Source: JAAXHF01 sp963665955 (GTDB lineage Bacteria > Desulfobacterota > Binatia > Bin18). Taken from it: a stretch of 64,000 nucleotides of DNA. A program made the position numbers and the translations under genes. The notes under the pieces are model-generated. The model saw only the letters and a list, made by a program, of their open reading frames with translations, did no database searches and was not told where the DNA came from. Positions 16,633 through 25,615 of the stretch are shown piece by piece (position 1 is the first letter of the stretch; the number at the start of each line of letters is the position of its first letter). The stretch is taken from the NCBI GenBank assembly GCA_965231765.1, contig OZ246887.1, positions 4,216,001 to 4,280,000 of the forward strand, written 5' to 3'.

Positions 16633-17856
16633 TTAGGTACCTGAGTTATTCTCTGGTGATTCAACTTCTTTCTCTATCAGCAGGTTTAAAAGTTTTGTGA
16701 CAATCTCGTCACGGATCACAGCGGGATAGCCGAGGCGACGAAGGATCACTCGTGCTACGTTCCGCAAGCGAGCTTGAGCCGGTTCTCGATCTTCCCAGTC
16801 AACGACCATGTTTTTGGCGAGCTCGCGCTGCAACTCCTCAGCCATCCATACGATTCTGCCTGGCTCAACTGGTGCTGCCTCCTCAGGCATCTTCAAGACA
16901 GCGACGATTTCAGAAATTTCTGTGGCTGACTGGACTTCCTCGTCGGTTTCTGTGAGCGAGGGGCTTTCTTCCTCGTTCTCCATCTCTTTCGTTTTTTCTA
17001 GCTGCTTCGTTTCTGCGAGCTGGAGGGCTTCTTCTGCAATTAGGATGTTACAGTATTGTGACGAGCCGATTAGATCTGGAAAAAGGCTCGCGTGGTGTAC
17101 ATTCATGCGTCGCAAATTCTTTAGGCATCCTTCGCGATCCTCATTTGCAATATAGATTTTGCAGATATAGCGAGCGATCTCGTTAGCCTCGGATTTCTCG
17201 TCGATCTCGACAAGTGGCTCTTCCTGCATTGAATTGACGAGGGCGTTTTCAATTGTGTTGCCGTATGGTGCGTAGATGAAAAGCCCCGCCTGGTTCACGA
17301 GGCGGCCGTGCTCGTCTTGTTTCGGTTCGATAACCCGGACTTCTGGACAGATCGTGTCGTCAGCGATAAAAGCTTTATCAATGACGTAGATGACGCGGTA
17401 CGGATTTTCCTGCTCGTGTTTCGGGTCTTCATGTTCGAAGGCAAAAAAGAGAGCGACGAACGGCGAAAATGTCCAATCGAGGAGAGGGGTATTGAGACCG
17501 TGATGTTGGCCGATTGACCAGAGTTCATCTCGTTGCTCCTCGTCAACCAGTGAGTTGTCCCTCAGTCTGCCTCGGACTGCTTTGGTGAAATACTCAGCCT
17601 GCTTTTCTGCGATTTCTACTGTCACAATCCCAGACGGGTCCAACCGTCCTAGGTTCGGAGTGAGCGACCAATCGTAGCGACGCTGTCCTCTGTAGACGTA
17701 TTGAGGCCCGCGCCGATTAAAGAAATCGTCCTCCAGTGCTTGTGAAAATTCTCGCCACCCCGCCAGCTTCGTCACAGGGATTCGACCACTCGTGTTATCG
17801 AGCATGGCCTCGAAGTCGGGCCAGTCTGGGATCTTACCGAAGTCATAGTCCGCCAT
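16633..17856 (-). CDS. FRG-domain protein with an HsdR-like C-terminal module
   Basis: The 407-residue protein has an FRG domain in its first half: YVYRGQRRYDWSLTPNLGRL (residues about 53-72, the Y/F-R-G signature), then LLDWTFSPFVALFFAFEHED (about 121-140). A low-complexity Glu/Thr-rich linker follows (about 285-325). The last ~70 residues, around AKNMVVDWEDREPAQARLRN and ARVILRRLGYP, closely match the end of HsdR from this operon (KSTTVDWQVRENVRARLRN, then LIRRLLRRYKYP). FRG domains recur near defence genes with no settled function. The shared tail implies, by inference, that this protein binds the same partner surface as HsdR. It starts 14 bp after hsdS. Confidence 0.88.
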   Translation of the reverse strand: MADYDFGKIPDWPDFEAMLDNTSGRIPVTKLAGWREFSQALEDDFFNRRGPQYVYRGQRRYDWSLTPNLGRLDPSGIVTVEIAEKQAEYFTKAVRGRLRDNSLVDEEQRDELWSIGQHHGLNTPLLDWTFSPFVALFFAFEHEDPKHEQENPYRVIYVIDKAFIADDTICPEVRVIEPKQDEHGRLVNQAGLFIYAPYGNTIENALVNSMQEEPLVEIDEKSEANEIARYICKIYIANEDREGCLKNLRRMNVHHASLFPDLIGSSQYCNILIAEEALQLAETKQLEKTKEMENEEESPSLTETDEEVQSATEISEIVAVLKMPEEAAPVEPGRIVWMAEELQRELAKNMVVDWEDREPAQARLRNVARVILRRLGYPAVIRDEIVTKLLNLLIEKEVESPENNSGT

Positions 17857-17870
17857 AATTCAGCCATTCT

Positions 17871-19346
17871 CTAACCTGATTCTGACACTGGAAGCTCACC
17901 GGAGAGAAGCTTCGGCAAAAAGGTATCGCGAAGATCAAGGAGGGTTTCAGACTGTTGCGATAAGCCTTTGATTGCATGACGAAGGGAGCGAGTGAAATCC
18001 GTGAATGCTGTGATGAGCTTCGGTGGAAATTGGGGGATTTTGATACGGTAAACGTTATTCCTATTAAGGCCAGGAACTGCCGCATCAGTATTCATCGTTT
18101 CTAGGCTGAGCGTCTGAAGTAAATAAAAAAGGAACTCTAGAGATACTCCTTCCCTCGCTTTGACATAGAATACGGTGTCAATTGGGAAGAAAGGTCGATC
18201 CTCCCAATAAACGCTTCCAACGGTTCCTTTGCGTCCAATAATGATACCTGGACCTTCTACCAAGAAGTTTTCGTGTTGCCCGGTTATCCCTCCAGAGCCA
18301 TATACTGGAAAAGGTCCAGGGCTCCTGTGACTTTTTTTTAGAGCTTTTCCATACACAAAATCTAGTAGGTTTTCCAAGTTACTTACTTCCCATCCCTCCG
18401 GAATCAAACCCAGTTCAGATTCAACGAACCCACCTGGAAAAAGCGCCGCAGTCCGGGCCAGTTCCTGACGTTCCCCTTCCTCAAGCTGGTCAAGCTCAGC
18501 TTCCGCCTTGACCAAATCTTCAACGGACAGACCCGCCGGACTCTTTGGAACACAGAGTTTGCCACTGAGGGCAGCCATGGCAGCCCGTTCTGGATCACGA
18601 CCAAGCGCCTTCGCCGCCTGCTTCACCTTCGCCGGGTCGAAATCCACAAACCAGGACTTGAAGATTGCCTGCGCCATTGCTTCTAGGGTCTGGTTCATGT
18701 GGCGATTCAGATGCTGCTTTTCTTCTAGAGGGAGGATCTGGGTAACGATATTATCCTGGATACGTTTAGACGGCACTGGCACCGGCAGCTTTCTGATTGT
18801 GGAAACGTTAAGCCTTTCGGCAACTGTTCCATCTCTAAATGCCGTAAGATAATTCTGGAAACTCCGTGAGTTAATCCAAAGTCGAAGAAAGGTGCTATCT
18901 ATGATCGACTGATTAGGACGAAGGAGAACCATCCTTTGACCTAAGCAGAGAGGTGTTTCTGGCGGGACCTCTGCGGCGTCTCCAAAGTAAGTTCCTTCCC
19001 GGCTTAACAGGATGTCACTCTTAGTTGGGACAGCACGGGTTGTGCGCTCTCGATACGTCTCCCACGAAACATGTGCTGCTTCGGAAAAGTCGAAGTAACC
19101 ATTTCGGATATCCTGAGTGCGCACCATAAATGGACCATCGTCTGATAATTTTGGAGTAGAATGTGGACAATCAAAAATGTTATCGCAAACGAATTCAAGA
19201 GTTTGGATCTCCCATTCAGAGAAAAGACCAACGAGAGATGGACCGGCGTAGCTTCTATGTCTCTTCTCTTCTTTCTCCTGCACAACCACATACCCCTCCC
19301 AAATCTCCTCCCGAAATTTCTCCGGCACCTCATCCCAAATAAACAC
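17871..19346 (-). CDS. hsdS: Type I restriction enzyme, specificity subunit HsdS
   Basis: The protein is about 470-491 residues with two target-recognition domains. TRD1 starts at EWEIQTLEFVCDNIFDCPHS (about residue 45). The conserved central helices include LEEKQHLNRHMNQTLEAMAQAIFKSWFVDFDP. TRD2 starts at LIPEGWEVSNLENLLDFVYG, with PVYGSGGITG and IIGRKGTVGSVYW. The final helix has LLDLRDTFLPKLLSGEL. It gives the sequence specificity of the methylase and nuclease. There is no ATG before TRD1: the frame enters from a nucleotidyltransferase remnant. Likely starts are GTG 19346, or GTG 19289, which has GGGAGGGG just upstream. It is followed after 14 bp by the FRG gene. Confidence 0.93.
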   Translation of the reverse strand: MFIWDEVPEKFREEIWEGYVVVQEKEEKRHRSYAGPSLVGLFSEWEIQTLEFVCDNIFDCPHSTPKLSDDGPFMVRTQDIRNGYFDFSEAAHVSWETYRERTTRAVPTKSDILLSREGTYFGDAAEVPPETPLCLGQRMVLLRPNQSIIDSTFLRLWINSRSFQNYLTAFRDGTVAERLNVSTIRKLPVPVPSKRIQDNIVTQILPLEEKQHLNRHMNQTLEAMAQAIFKSWFVDFDPAKVKQAAKALGRDPERAAMAALSGKLCVPKSPAGLSVEDLVKAEAELDQLEEGERQELARTAALFPGGFVESELGLIPEGWEVSNLENLLDFVYGKALKKSHRSPGPFPVYGSGGITGQHENFLVEGPGIIIGRKGTVGSVYWEDRPFFPIDTVFYVKAREGVSLEFLFYLLQTLSLETMNTDAAVPGLNRNNVYRIKIPQFPPKLITAFTDFTRSLRHAIKGLSQQSETLLDLRDTFLPKLLSGELPVSESG

Positions 19347-19421
19347 ATCAACCCGAAACGGCAGATTGCTCTCCTCAAACGCCTCTCGCAGAGTTGCTAC
19401 ATCATGTAGAGTCTCAACCGC
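19278..19421 (-). pseudogene. C-terminal remnant of a minimal nucleotidyltransferase (MNT type) joined to hsdS
   Basis: In frame between the hsdM stop and TRD1 of HsdS lie 48 codons reading LREAFEESNLPFRVDVFIWD and VPEKFREEIWEGYVVVQ. This is the end of a MntA-type nucleotidyltransferase domain, in which the Asp of VDV is the third acidic residue. The GS.(A/R)xG...D.D part is gone and hsdM ends directly where it should begin. MNT/HEPN genes are known to sit between hsdM and hsdS in other operons, so a deletion probably removed the front of the gene and left hsdS with a foreign 5' extension. Confidence 0.72.
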
Positions 19422-21080
19422 TTACAGTTTTAAGCCTAGCTGACTCAGGTTCTTCTTGATCTGAGCTTCCAGCTCTGTACTTTGCACAAACTGTCCACTC
19501 AGCTCTGCCGTTAAGCGCTGAATCTTATCGGCAAACAGCTCACCGTCGTCTTCCTCCTCCGAGGCGCCGACGTAGCGGCCGGGAGTCAGGACGTAGTCAT
19601 GACCGGTGATGTCTTCCAGCTTGACTGACTTACAGAAACCCGCCTCGTCTTCATAATCTGTCCCACGTTTCCAGTTATGGAATGCACCGACGATTGTGCC
19701 AGTATCCTCAGCAGTGAAGTCGCGCAGCACCCGGTCTTTCATATAGCCGAGGTTTCGAGTGTCAATAAAAAGGGTTTCTCCAGAACGGTCGCGGAAGTCG
19801 CCACGGGCGTTCTTATTCTTCGTGAGAAACCATATGCACGCAGGTATTTGCGTATTCGTAAACAATTGGCCAGGCAGGGCGACCATACATTCAACAAGGT
19901 CCGCTTCAATAAGCTTCTTTCGGATATCGCCTTCCCCTGAGGTGTTCGAACTCATCGAACCATTGGCCAGCAAAAGTGCCATCGAGCCATTCGGCGCAAG
20001 GTGATAAAGCATATGCTGGAGCCAGGCGAAGTTGGCGTTGCCAGCGGGCGGAGTGCCGTATTTCCAGCGCGGGTCGTTTTCAAGCTGGCCGTCTCGCCAT
20101 TCCTTCATATTGAAGGGTGGATTGGCCATCACAAAATCAGCCCGCAAGTCAGCGTGCTGGTCATTGGTAAAGCTGTTAGCCGGTTCCTGGCCGAAGTTGA
20201 AATCGATACCACGGATGGCCATATTCATAGCTGCCAGTCGCCACGTGGTGGGGTTCGACTCCTGCCCATAGACAGATAGCTGGCCAAGCTTGCCTCCGTG
20301 CTCCTCAATGAACCGCTCGCTCTGGACAAAGAAACCACCCGAACCCATGGCCGGGTCATACACGCGTCCCTTGTATGGTTCAAGCATTTCAACAACCAAT
20401 GAGACAATCGACTTGGGAGTGAAATATTGACCACCCTTTTTGCCTTCGGCAAGCGCAAACTGGCCCAGGAAGTATTCATATACGTGGCCCAGGATATCCT
20501 TTGCTTTGAGACTCTCGTGCTGAAAAGGGATGGTGGCGATCAAGTCGATCAGGCTGCCCATATTCGCTGGGTCAAGCTGGAGCTGGGTGTAGGTCTTGTT
20601 CAGAACTCCTTTGAGTTTGGGGTTTTCCTGTTCGATCACGTCGAGCGCATCATCGATGAGCTTGCCTGTTGAAGTAATCTTATAGGTCTCTTTTTTTCCG
20701 TTCGTGATGGAAATCTGAGTGCCTGGTGGCAGCTTGGCATTGTCTTGTAAGGTTTGCCAACGGGCGAGGGCAGGCACCCAGAAGACATTTTTTTCCGTGT
20801 AGTAGTCGCGTTCTTCCAACTCTTCATGGATAAAGGCTTCGTATTCCTCTGGAGAGCCATAATCCTCAGGGTCAGCGTAATATTCGTGTTCAGGATTACG
20901 CAGCTGAGCCGCGATTTCTTTCTGACGTTCTTCAAAGGAATCGGAGACATATTTGACAAAGATCAAGCCAAGGACAGCGTGTTTGTAGACTGCTGCGTCA
21001 AGATTCGACCGTAAACGGTCGGCCATCGTCCACAGGCGTTTGTCTAGCTCATTCAGAAATTCTTGTTCAGTTTCGGGCAT
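19422..21080 (-). CDS. hsdM: Type I restriction enzyme, methylase subunit HsdM
   Basis: The 552-residue protein is an N6-adenine DNA methyltransferase. An N-terminal helical HsdM_N domain (FLNELDKRLWTMADRLRSNL, LGLIFVKYVSDSFEERQKEI) leads into the catalytic domain, with SAM-binding YDPAMGSGGFFVQSERFIEE and the catalytic MANPPFNMKEW. It works with HsdS as an M2S methylase and with HsdR in restriction. The ATG at 21080 (MPETEQEF) is chosen because homology begins there. The frame also extends about 60 codons upstream over the REP palindrome, which is unlikely to be coding. It is the first gene of the operon. Confidence 0.96.
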   Translation of the reverse strand: MPETEQEFLNELDKRLWTMADRLRSNLDAAVYKHAVLGLIFVKYVSDSFEERQKEIAAQLRNPEHEYYADPEDYGSPEEYEAFIHEELEERDYYTEKNVFWVPALARWQTLQDNAKLPPGTQISITNGKKETYKITSTGKLIDDALDVIEQENPKLKGVLNKTYTQLQLDPANMGSLIDLIATIPFQHESLKAKDILGHVYEYFLGQFALAEGKKGGQYFTPKSIVSLVVEMLEPYKGRVYDPAMGSGGFFVQSERFIEEHGGKLGQLSVYGQESNPTTWRLAAMNMAIRGIDFNFGQEPANSFTNDQHADLRADFVMANPPFNMKEWRDGQLENDPRWKYGTPPAGNANFAWLQHMLYHLAPNGSMALLLANGSMSSNTSGEGDIRKKLIEADLVECMVALPGQLFTNTQIPACIWFLTKNKNARGDFRDRSGETLFIDTRNLGYMKDRVLRDFTAEDTGTIVGAFHNWKRGTDYEDEAGFCKSVKLEDITGHDYVLTPGRYVGASEEEDDGELFADKIQRLTAELSGQFVQSTELEAQIKKNLSQLGLKL

Positions 21081-21173
21081 ATTCAAATCGACCCTAGAGG
21101 GCTTCCTCTCATCGTTTGGTGTGCGGAGTGTATCAGCTAGGGAAAACAGATAACAACATGCTCCCATTCCGGA

Positions 21174-21217
21174 GCCCTGAAGGGGCGACTTAATCCAGCC
21201 CAGGGCAACGCCCTGGG
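21174..21217 (+). repeat. REP-like double palindrome, copy 4
   Basis: GCCCTGAAGGGGCG (21174-21187) and CCCAGGGCAACGCCCTGGG (21199-21217) repeat copy 1 with the same orientation and spacing. The element lies about 95 bp upstream of hsdM, so REP copies occur upstream of hsdM and inside the operon next to the transposase. Confidence 0.88.
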
Positions 21218-21346
21218 ATCTGAATAACAGCTTCCATCCACCACGCTTGACCCCATCCCCCATTCATGGCGATATCTCCTGTGAGCATTGTACCCTTTCA
21301 GGCCGGGCCTCCAAGACTCTGCCTGCTTATAGAACGAGAGGAGCAT

Positions 21347-23617
21347 ATGGCAAATTTGGTCAGCGTGGGACAACCTACAGGCCATGTCGAAGGACCAGAA
21401 AAAGTCACCGGCCGGGCACGCTATACGGCAGATGTTGCCCTGCCTAGTACGCTGTGGGGCAAGTGTCTGCGGAGTCCGTTTCCGCATGCCCGGATCATCT
21501 CGATTGATGTTTCGCGAGCGAGAGAACTGCCCGGCGTGCATGCCGTGATCACCGGTGCTGATCTCCCAGACCGACGCATTGGCCGCTTCTTTTTGGATAT
21601 GCCTGTCCTGGCCCGTGACGTGGTGCGTTTTGTGGGCGAAAAAGTTGTTGCAGTCGCAGCGGATTCGATAGACGTTGTTGAAGAAGCGCTGACGCTCATT
21701 GAGGTCGAATACGACGAACTCCCGGCGGTGTTTGATGCTGTGGAAGCCATGCAAGACGACGCCCCTCGGGTGCATACGGACACCAGTGGCTACGCCCATC
21801 CGCCCATCCCAGAATTTGCTCATAAAGGTGATGACCGCCTCTTTCCACCTATTCCCAATGTCGTGTCCCAGGTGCTGTATCATCACGGTGATATTGAGGC
21901 TGGCCTTGCTCAGGCAGCCCAGGTCTTTGCGCATACATTTACTGTCCCACCTGTCCATCAGGGTTATATCGAACCGCATGCCAGTGTGGTCCAGATAGAG
22001 CCACATGGAAAAGTCAATCTGTGGATTTCGAATAAGACGCCGTTTATCGCCCGGGCGCAGTTTGCGGCCGGGATTGGGGTTGAAGAGGAACAGGTGCGGG
22101 TGAACACCGCGCCGCTGGGCGGAGACTTTGGTGGTAAAGGCTCACTGATGGATAGCGTGGTATGTTATCACTTAGCTGCCCAGTCGGGTCGGCCAGTCAA
22201 GATGGTCATGACCTATACCGAGGAACTGATGGCGGGTAACCCGCGTCACGCGGCGACAATTACTATGCAGACTGGCGTAACGGCTGATGGTCATATCACG
22301 GCTCGAAAGGCGAAGCTCGTTTTCAGCTGTGGAGCGTATAGCGCGTTTACGCCTCTGCATACGGTTCATGGCAGTGTGCATGCTGGTGGTCCGTATCGTA
22401 TTCCGAATCTAGAGATTGAGGTGTTGCGTTCATATACGAATACCGTCCCAGCCGGGCACATGCGGGCACCTGGTGCGCCACAGATTGTTTTTGCGGTTGA
22501 GAGCCATATGGATCTGATTGCACACGAATTAGGACTTGATCCCTTAGCCTTCCGTCTGCGCAATACTTTGCAAGAGGGCGATCACGCTCCACTCGGTGAG
22601 CAGTGGCGCATGATTCGGTGTACAGAAACCCTGGAAGCTGCGGCGGAAGGGGCTGGCTGGAGCACGGAAAAGGCGCCACACGTTGGACGCGGGATTGGCA
22701 TGTACGATCGTGAACCCGGTGCATTTGGTCCGTCGAGTGCGACGTTGACATTGAATGCCGACGCGACACTGACCCTGATGACAGGGGCGGTTGATACAGG
22801 TACCGGCTCTTTTACTATTTTGCAGCAGATCGTGGCTGAGGAATTCCAGCTGCCCTTGGAGCGGGTCAGCGTTGTCCAAGGCGATACGGATACCGCCTCT
22901 TGGGAAGTCGGTGCGGGTGGCAGCCGCTTGACTCACATGGCGGGCCAATCCACGCTGCTTGCCGTGCAGGAACTCAAAGCTGCGCTCAGCGGCGTGGCCG
23001 CTCAGCATCTGAACCACGCCGCTGAAAAAATACAATTCCAAGCGGGATATTTTCTGACTGGAGATGAACAGCAAATCGATTTAGCGACATTGGCCACGTG
23101 GGCCGAACAGCAGAGAGAGATGCCGCTGTCCCGGATTGGCAACTATGTACCAGACCCGGTTGATGTGACGTCTTTTTGTGCCCAAGTCGCCGAAGTCGCA
23201 GTTGACCCGGAAACAGGCCAGGTGACACTGCGAAAGCTGACGACAGCACATGATGTTGGCACGATTCTGAACCCGTTCACCCATCAGGGACAGATTGAAG
23301 GCGGGGTTGCCCAAGGCATCGGCCAGGCGCTGATGGAACATCTCCTGATCCAAGACGGCAGTGTGACAAGTTTACACCTCGGCGATTATAAACTGCCGAC
23401 AGCTATGGACATGCCAGAGCTCAAAACGGTTTTGGTGGAGAGCAATGCTGGCCCGGCTCCGTATGCGGGAAAAGCGGTTGGCGAGCACAGCAATGTGGCC
23501 ATCCCAGCCGCTGTAGCAAACGCGGTCTTTGACGCCGTTGGCGTGCGCTTGATGGATCTGCCGGTGACAGCAGAGAAGGTATACGCAGGGCTACATCGGA
23601 AAGACAAGGCTGCCTGA
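21347..23617 (+). CDS. Molybdenum hydroxylase large subunit (xanthine dehydrogenase family)
   Basis: The 756-residue protein starts at ATG 21347 behind GAGAGGAG. It carries the aldehyde oxidase/xanthine dehydrogenase a/b hammerhead (VTGRARYTADVALPSTLWGK, residues about 21-40) followed by the molybdopterin-binding domains: PLGGDFGGKGS, AGHMRAPGAPQIVFA in place of the AYRGAGR loop, and GKAVGEHSNVAIPAAVANAV, which holds the catalytic Glu. The form I CO dehydrogenase signature CSFR is absent, so it is not a typical CO oxidiser. The substrate is probably an N-heterocycle, aldehyde or similar compound. It is the first gene of an L-S-M-G operon. Confidence 0.93.
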   Translation: MANLVSVGQPTGHVEGPEKVTGRARYTADVALPSTLWGKCLRSPFPHARIISIDVSRARELPGVHAVITGADLPDRRIGRFFLDMPVLARDVVRFVGEKVVAVAADSIDVVEEALTLIEVEYDELPAVFDAVEAMQDDAPRVHTDTSGYAHPPIPEFAHKGDDRLFPPIPNVVSQVLYHHGDIEAGLAQAAQVFAHTFTVPPVHQGYIEPHASVVQIEPHGKVNLWISNKTPFIARAQFAAGIGVEEEQVRVNTAPLGGDFGGKGSLMDSVVCYHLAAQSGRPVKMVMTYTEELMAGNPRHAATITMQTGVTADGHITARKAKLVFSCGAYSAFTPLHTVHGSVHAGGPYRIPNLEIEVLRSYTNTVPAGHMRAPGAPQIVFAVESHMDLIAHELGLDPLAFRLRNTLQEGDHAPLGEQWRMIRCTETLEAAAEGAGWSTEKAPHVGRGIGMYDREPGAFGPSSATLTLNADATLTLMTGAVDTGTGSFTILQQIVAEEFQLPLERVSVVQGDTDTASWEVGAGGSRLTHMAGQSTLLAVQELKAALSGVAAQHLNHAAEKIQFQAGYFLTGDEQQIDLATLATWAEQQREMPLSRIGNYVPDPVDVTSFCAQVAEVAVDPETGQVTLRKLTTAHDVGTILNPFTHQGQIEGGVAQGIGQALMEHLLIQDGSVTSLHLGDYKLPTAMDMPELKTVLVESNAGPAPYAGKAVGEHSNVAIPAAVANAVFDAVGVRLMDLPVTAEKVYAGLHRKDKAA

Positions 23618-23639
23618 ATCGAAGAGAGGACACTATCCA

Positions 23640-24110
23640 ATGAAAACGATTCAACTCCAGGTCAATGGGACGTCCGTGAGCCGGGAGATTGTCGATAATC
23701 GGCTGCTGATTGATTTCCTGCGCTACGATCTTGACCTGACCGGGACAAAAGAGGGGTGCAGTGTTGGTGTGTGTGGGGCGTGTACGGTCTTGGTAGATGG
23801 ACAACCGGTGAGCGCATGTTTGACGCTAGCTGTCTCGGTAGACGGTTGTGAAGTCACAAGTATTGAGGGTTTAGCCGACGGCGATCAGTTCCATCCACTT
23901 CAGCGGGCCTTTATCGAGTATGGCGGCTTTCAGTGTGGTATCTGTACGTCTGGGCAGATTATGTCAGCCAAAGCACTCTTGGACACCACCCCGCATCCGT
24001 CGCGCGAAGAGATCCAAGCCTGGATGATGGGCAATCTGTGCCGCTGTACCGGCTACTATAAGATCATTGAATCGATCCAAGCGGTTGCAGAAGGCAGGGT
24101 GTCGTCATGA
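23640..24110 (+). CDS. Molybdenum hydroxylase [2Fe-2S] small subunit
   Basis: The 156-residue protein has the two-cluster layout of CoxS/XdhC-type subunits. The plant-type ferredoxin cluster is in GCSVGVCGACTVLVDGQPVSAC (residues about 40-61), and the second cluster in the helical domain is in GGFQCGICTSGQIM and NLCRCTGYYKI. It passes electrons from the molybdenum cofactor to the FAD subunit. It lies 22 bp after the large-subunit gene and overlaps the next gene by 4 bp (ATGA), which shows translational coupling. Confidence 0.96.
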   Translation: MKTIQLQVNGTSVSREIVDNRLLIDFLRYDLDLTGTKEGCSVGVCGACTVLVDGQPVSACLTLAVSVDGCEVTSIEGLADGDQFHPLQRAFIEYGGFQCGICTSGQIMSAKALLDTTPHPSREEIQAWMMGNLCRCTGYYKIIESIQAVAEGRVSS

Positions 24111-25009
24111 TCCCTTTCGAGTATGTTGAGCCGACAACGCTAGACGAAGCCCTTGAAGCCCTCGGCCGTTACGGAGATGAGGCCAAACTCATTGCTGGAG
24201 GAACTGGACTACTCAATTTGATGAAGCAGCGATTAGTGCAGCCTGCGTATCTGATTGGATTACGGCGGCTTGTTCAGGTCGATAACCTGAATCAAATCGT
24301 CGAGGTGAACAGAGCAGAGTCCGGAAGCGCGTTCCGGATTGGCGCCTTATGTACCCACCGAGAAATTGAGGCAGCACCGCTCGTGCTGAAGCACTTCCCA
24401 CTCTTAGCCGAAACCTTTCGGCATGTGGCCAGCATTCGGATCCGGACTGTGGCAACTATGGGTGGTGCCTTGGCCCATGCCGATCCAAACCAAGACCCGC
24501 CCCCGACTTTGATGGTGCTGGATGCGCGGGTGTGTGTGCGCTCTCGCCAAGGAGAACGTGAGGTCGCTATGAACGACTTTTTCGTAGACTATTATGAAAC
24601 CGTACTTGAGCCGGATGAGATTGTCTGTGCGGTCATTATTCCAAAACAGCCCGACAACTCTGGGGCGGCTTTTTTTAAGTTTCTGCCCCAAACGCACGAC
24701 GACTACGCAACTGTCGCTGTTGCGGCCCGCATCACCTTAGATGGCGATCAGATCAAAGAGGCGCGGGTTGCTCTTGGGGCAGCCGCAGCAACGCCACTCC
24801 GCGCCACGGGCGTTGAAGCGGCTCTGCAAGGTCAGCCTCCAAGGTCTGACAGGATTCGTGATGCAGCGGCACTCGCCGCCGATAGCGTAGACCCCATCTC
24901 GGACTTTCGGGGCTCTGCCGACTACAAACGCGATATGGCTGTCGTATTGGTGCAGCGGACAGTAGAGACGGCGATTGCCCAGGCCAAGCAGAGAGGAGGG
25001 CAAACATGA
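24107..25009 (+). CDS. Molybdenum hydroxylase FAD-binding medium subunit
   Basis: The 300-residue protein is a CoxM/XdhB-type FAD subunit. The N-terminal FAD-binding part has EAKLIAGGTGLLNLMKQRL at residues about 24-42, and the second flavin motif is TVATMGGALAHADPNQDPPP (about 120-139). A CO dehydrogenase flavoprotein C-terminal domain follows. It accepts electrons from the iron-sulphur subunit and passes them to the external acceptor. It overlaps its neighbours by 4 bp on both sides, so the S-M-G genes are translated as a coupled unit. Confidence 0.95.
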   Translation: MIPFEYVEPTTLDEALEALGRYGDEAKLIAGGTGLLNLMKQRLVQPAYLIGLRRLVQVDNLNQIVEVNRAESGSAFRIGALCTHREIEAAPLVLKHFPLLAETFRHVASIRIRTVATMGGALAHADPNQDPPPTLMVLDARVCVRSRQGEREVAMNDFFVDYYETVLEPDEIVCAVIIPKQPDNSGAAFFKFLPQTHDDYATVAVAARITLDGDQIKEARVALGAAAATPLRATGVEAALQGQPPRSDRIRDAAALAADSVDPISDFRGSADYKRDMAVVLVQRTVETAIAQAKQRGGQT

Positions 25010-25464
25010 CTTTTGAGCACCGCTGCACAGTCCCCGTTGCACGGGAAACACTCTGGAATTTTTTGATGGACGTTCAACAAATGGCCTCGTGTGTGCCCGG
25101 GACCAGCGAGGTCGCCGCAAAAGAAGGTGGAGAGGCAGAGGCATTCACCGGCCGAATGCGGGTTACCGTTGGCCCTATCGGTCTGACCCTGCAAGGCGTG
25201 ATGACTATCCAAGAGCGTGACCAGCACGCCTGGCGAATTACGGCGCATGCCGAAGCCCAGGATCGCCGAGTCGGAGGAGGTGTCTTTCTGAACACGAACA
25301 TCTCTTTGGGTGAGAACGGGACTGACAAGACCGAACTGACGATTGCCTCAGAAGCACGCCTCATGGGCAAACTGGGTGAATTCGGGCAACCCATCATCCG
25401 CCGGAAGGCTGATACGATTGTCGCGGGCTTTGCGAAGAACGTGGCTGCGCGCTTTGCTGGATAG
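25006..25464 (+). CDS. CoxG-like SRPBCC-fold protein
   Basis: The 152-residue protein has the CoxG/polyketide-cyclase (START-like) fold: HRCTVPVARETLWNFLMDVQ, MASCVPGTSEV, the central G.MRVTVGPIGLTLQGVM strands, and a C-terminal helix with FGQPIIRRKADTIVAGFAKN. CoxG proteins accompany molybdenum hydroxylases; the CO dehydrogenase CoxG tethers its enzyme to the membrane or to quinone. The long C-terminal membrane tail of classical CoxG is missing here, so a role in assembly or electron transfer is an inference. It is the last gene of the operon, overlapping the FAD-subunit gene by 4 bp. Confidence 0.9.
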   Translation: MTFEHRCTVPVARETLWNFLMDVQQMASCVPGTSEVAAKEGGEAEAFTGRMRVTVGPIGLTLQGVMTIQERDQHAWRITAHAEAQDRRVGGGVFLNTNISLGENGTDKTELTIASEARLMGKLGEFGQPIIRRKADTIVAGFAKNVAARFAG

Positions 25465-25615
25465 ATTCTGGCTTGGCTTTTTTCTACGTGTTTCAACCGC
25501 TATATATGCGCCCCGAAAGCAGGCGAGCCTTAGCGACCTATCGACTGCGTGGTCTGTCGCTAGAAGCCTGGCATGAGTTGTGTGGCATGCTTATCGCCCT
25601 GCACGGGCGCTCCTC

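Noticed and set aside
21081..21263. Upstream extension of hsdM by about 60 codons
   Set aside because: It crosses the REP palindrome and has no homology to HsdM N-termini; the ATG at 21080 fits the family.
21347..23617. Form I CO dehydrogenase large subunit
   Set aside because: The diagnostic CSFR active-site loop is absent, although CoxG-like and CoxS/M-like genes follow.
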